Below the pieces are notes generated by a model. It ran no database searches and had not been told where the DNA came from. It was given only the letters and a program-made list of their open reading frames with translations. From positions 1-40,927 of IMG/VR virus record IMGVR_UViG_3300035210_000069: a stretch of 40,927 bases of DNA; one strand, given 5' to 3'. Below are positions 38,862 to 40,927 of this stretch, piece by piece. The DNA is from a virus. Each line of letters starts with the position of its first letter. The first letter of the stretch is position 1. Position numbers and translations under genes: made by a program.

Positions 38862-40927
38862 ATGTGTCCTCCAGGCGAAAATACCATCTCGTTGGCGTAC
38901 ACGTATGGTCCGGTGTATGTTTTTGTGGCCATTACAAAATAGTTAAGTCCGCCATCCGTTGATTTTAATATGTCAAATGAATAGGTAGATCCTACCGTTA
39001 ATTCGTTTCCTGTTTTAACTCTAATATTGTCAAAGTCCCCTTCGACTCTTATTCTTCCAAATGATGGGATTTTTGACACCACTTCACCAAAATATGCCCC
39101 CCGTTCGATTCTCCCAATCTGTACCGTTCCAGATTTGATTCCCCCACTTATAACAACCCCCCAAGGTCCACTTGCGACTGAGTTTTGGAATATTATCGTC
39201 TTATCTCCAAACATTGCAGAATATATTGGTGCGACCTCAAATGTCGGAAGTGATTGTTTCTGAATTGAATAAGGGGAATCCCAGAATTCGTTCAACTTTA
39301 CGTAATCTTGTCCTGTGAATAACAGAATAATAGCCTTTCCATTTTCTTCTTTCATCACGGCGAACATAGTATCCACGGTACAAGCATACTTCCCACCCTT
39401 TGCGATAGATCCTTGATTGCTTGAGAATGGATTCGAGTGGTCTCCCGTTTCTGATATTGTTCCTGTCACGTCATTCTTTATAACGTACAGAGTTTGGCCT
39501 GATGGCATAATTCCCGTTATGTCTCGTGAGTTCGCGGGAAATTCAACGATATCTCCGCTTCCTTCATTGCTCACAAAGTCCTGATAATCAAGGATATCTG
39601 ATATGTAAATAGAGGATGAATGGCGTACCGCTTCGAGGCAATATACATCGCTTATCGTAACGCTTCGTTCTCCCGTATTAACAATTGAAATCTTTCCATA
39701 AGAATATCCGGGTTGAATAACTCTGAACCATCCGACGTTCACAAGGTCTGCATCTATCGCACAATCGGTAAACCCTGAGATGTCTCCCTTTGCATAGAAT
39801 ATCACCTTCGACATGGTATTTGTGGGAGTTTGAGATATACTCCCACCCGCAGCAAGAGTAGCTCCTTGGCTTGTTGCGCGTCCTCCTGCGATTATGGTGA
39901 ACACTCCGCTCCATCCCGTTCCTGTTCCGGTAAGGAAGTTTCCATTCACGCAGTTATCTACTCCGTTAAGTTCGACTACATTTGCCATCGCAAACCGTGC
40001 GCCAAACTGAGCAATAAACTCTGAACTCCAAATAAGATCCGTTTCTACTGCAAGAGTTATCCCTACAGGGGTATCAAAAAAAGATGTTATAGACGGGATG
40101 TTGTCTAATACTGAAGCCTTTATCAGTCTTCCTGAATCATTATCAAAAAATACTCCAAATCGCTTCATAGAAACGACGTCAGTGATATCCCCAAGATAAC
40201 TGACGTTTGTATCTGGAAAGACAAAATATTCTCCAAGAGGGATTATCTGTGAAGAATTTATTACCGACGATGATACCGATCCATTACACGGTCTTCGTAT
40301 AATGTGTGTAGTATCAGGAGAAACTCCTGTTGAATAAATGTATCCTGAATATTTTAGAGACGTTGCATTGCTTACCCAAAATTTTTGTCCTGTGGCACAG
40401 GCGATTGAATACGCAGAGTTGACCGCGACACCTGTTGCTGCGTAATCTGCGAGTTTCTCAAATGATTCCTGATACTTTCCCGAATAAATAGCATCTGAGG
40501 TCATAACCATAATCGTGGTATTATCGACTCCGAGAGATATTTTCTTAATGCCGGTTAGTCCAGGGTTTGTTTTAACCCAAGACACTCCAGCGTCTGGTGA
40601 ATGAAATATATTTATTCCATCGGTGCAGACGATTATCTTTCCATCTTTACTGCAATCTATTGATTTTATTATTGCTTGAGTACCGAAATCGGTTTTTACC
40701 CAATTCCCCGATACATATCTGTGGACTTCTCCAGATGAGCATACCAAAACATAACTATCTCCGATTCGAGTAGCCCCGCTAAACCAATACGCCCCAAGAG
40801 TTATCCAGGGAGTGTATAATGATGATTTTTTATTTATTTGATCCGTAGTCATTAAAGGTCCAGTCGATATTTGTATAAACCAAAACGGAGTTTCGTTTGG
40901 TATTGAGCCATAATTATCGCAGATGAA
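38858..40927 (-). CDS. Tail protein with Asp-box motifs, C-terminal part (starts at 376 across the junction)
   Basis: On the circular genome this gene runs from 376 down through 1/40800 to 38858 and makes 772 residues. It carries Asp boxes HSPDAGVSW (near residue 196) and KSTDGGLNY (near the end). A jelly-roll-like segment in the middle (NGNFLTGTGTGWSGVFTI) resembles carbohydrate-binding modules. The C-terminal third (VEGDFDNIRVKTGNELTVGS...) is beta-rich. Its stop overlaps the next start (ATGA). A tail-hub or adhesin role is inferred. Bases 40801-40927 are the duplicated assembly overlap. Confidence 0.75.
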   Translation of the reverse strand, partial: FICDNYGSIPNETPFWFIQISTGPLMTTDQINKKSSLYTPWITLGAYWFSGATRIGDSYVLVCSSGEVHRYVSGNWVKTDFGTQAIIKSIDCSKDGKIIVCTDGINIFHSPDAGVSWVKTNPGLTGIKKISLGVDNTTIMVMTSDAIYSGKYQESFEKLADYAATGVAVNSAYSIACATGQKFWVSNATSLKYSGYIYSTGVSPDTTHIIRRPCNGSVSSSVINSSQIIPLGEYFVFPDTNVSYLGDITDVVSMKRFGVFFDNDSGRLIKASVLDNIPSITSFFDTPVGITLAVETDLIWSSEFIAQFGARFAMANVVELNGVDNCVNGNFLTGTGTGWSGVFTIIAGGRATSQGATLAAGGSISQTPTNTMSKVIFYAKGDISGFTDCAIDADLVNVGWFRVIQPGYSYGKISIVNTGERSVTISDVYCLEAVRHSSSIYISDILDYQDFVSNEGSGDIVEFPANSRDITGIMPSGQTLYVIKNDVTGTISETGDHSNPFSSNQGSIAKGGKYACTVDTMFAVMKEENGKAIILLFTGQDYVKLNEFWDSPYSIQKQSLPTFEVAPIYSAMFGDKTIIFQNSVASGPWGVVISGGIKSGTVQIGRIERGAYFGEVVSKIPSFGRIRVEGDFDNIRVKTGNELTVGSTYSFDILKSTDGGLNYFVMATKTYTGPYVYANEMVFSPGGHI
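40801..40927. repeat. Terminal direct repeat, right copy
   Basis: Exact copy of bases 1-127. Removing one copy joins the two halves of the 772-residue tail gene in frame. Confidence 0.97.

Noticed and set aside
1-40927. CRISPR arrays, diversity-generating retroelement, integrase or transposase
   Set aside because: I looked for regularly spaced repeats, a reverse transcriptase with template/variable repeats, tyrosine or serine recombinase motifs and IS ends, and found none.

Overview
This window looks like the complete genome of a tailed, probably short-tailed (podovirus-like), virulent phage. The first 127 bases are repeated exactly at the end, so the sequence closes into a circle of 40,800 bp. 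The fixed-length overlap is typical of a circular contig, and one tail gene (38858 to the end, continuing to base 376) is cut by the arbitrary linearisation point. I see no integrase, repressor, CRISPR array, RNA polymerase or DNA polymerase. The host is not identifiable from the sequence. Consensus TTGACA/TATAAT promoters and strong AGGAGG-type ribosome sites argue against Bacteroidetes, and an NrdD-type glycyl-radical mini-protein suggests an anaerobic host.

Late region (minus strand, from 13916 down to 1 and on through the junction to 29553): a terminase small subunit candidate, four small genes including an Fe-S/Zn-type YkgJ protein, terminase large subunit, P22-like portal, scaffold, N4-gp56-type major capsid protein, two paralogous small head proteins (one carrying an InlB-type repeat), an adaptor, a tail appendage with a carbohydrate-binding-like domain, three successive tail proteins rich in Asp-box (beta-propeller) motifs, three internal/ejection proteins including a 1363-residue LPD38-type protein, a PurD-like ATP-grasp protein, and a lysis cassette (holin candidate, M23 endopeptidase, small membrane protein).

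Early regions: two consensus promoters fire divergently from a shared palindrome at about 26.2 kb. Leftward genes are a PD-(D/E)XK nuclease, HNH, C5-cytosine methylase, RusA and the NrdD-like mini-protein. They are followed by a second promoter that makes a structured leader RNA ending in a terminator, then a GHKL-ATPase/HExxH protein, a replication initiator, small genes, DnaB helicase and membrane proteins. Rightward genes are small proteins, an SSB-like protein with an acidic tip, tRNA-Ala(UGC), an aberrant tRNA-like element and a second YkgJ protein. A third early block (14.05-16.85 kb, plus strand) holds about ten small genes, including a sliding-clamp-like protein and an HNH protein with a signal peptide, and ends in a strong terminator. 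The phage supplies initiator, helicase, SSB and recombination nuclease, so it presumably borrows the host polymerase.

Most striking: between the replication initiator and the helicase (19.64-20.61 kb) three small genes are separated by 55-58 bp imperfect palindromes organised like integron attC sites. The two ends of each gene unit are complementary to each other, as expected of gene cassettes that once circularised. This looks like a miniature integron-type cassette array inside a phage replication operon.
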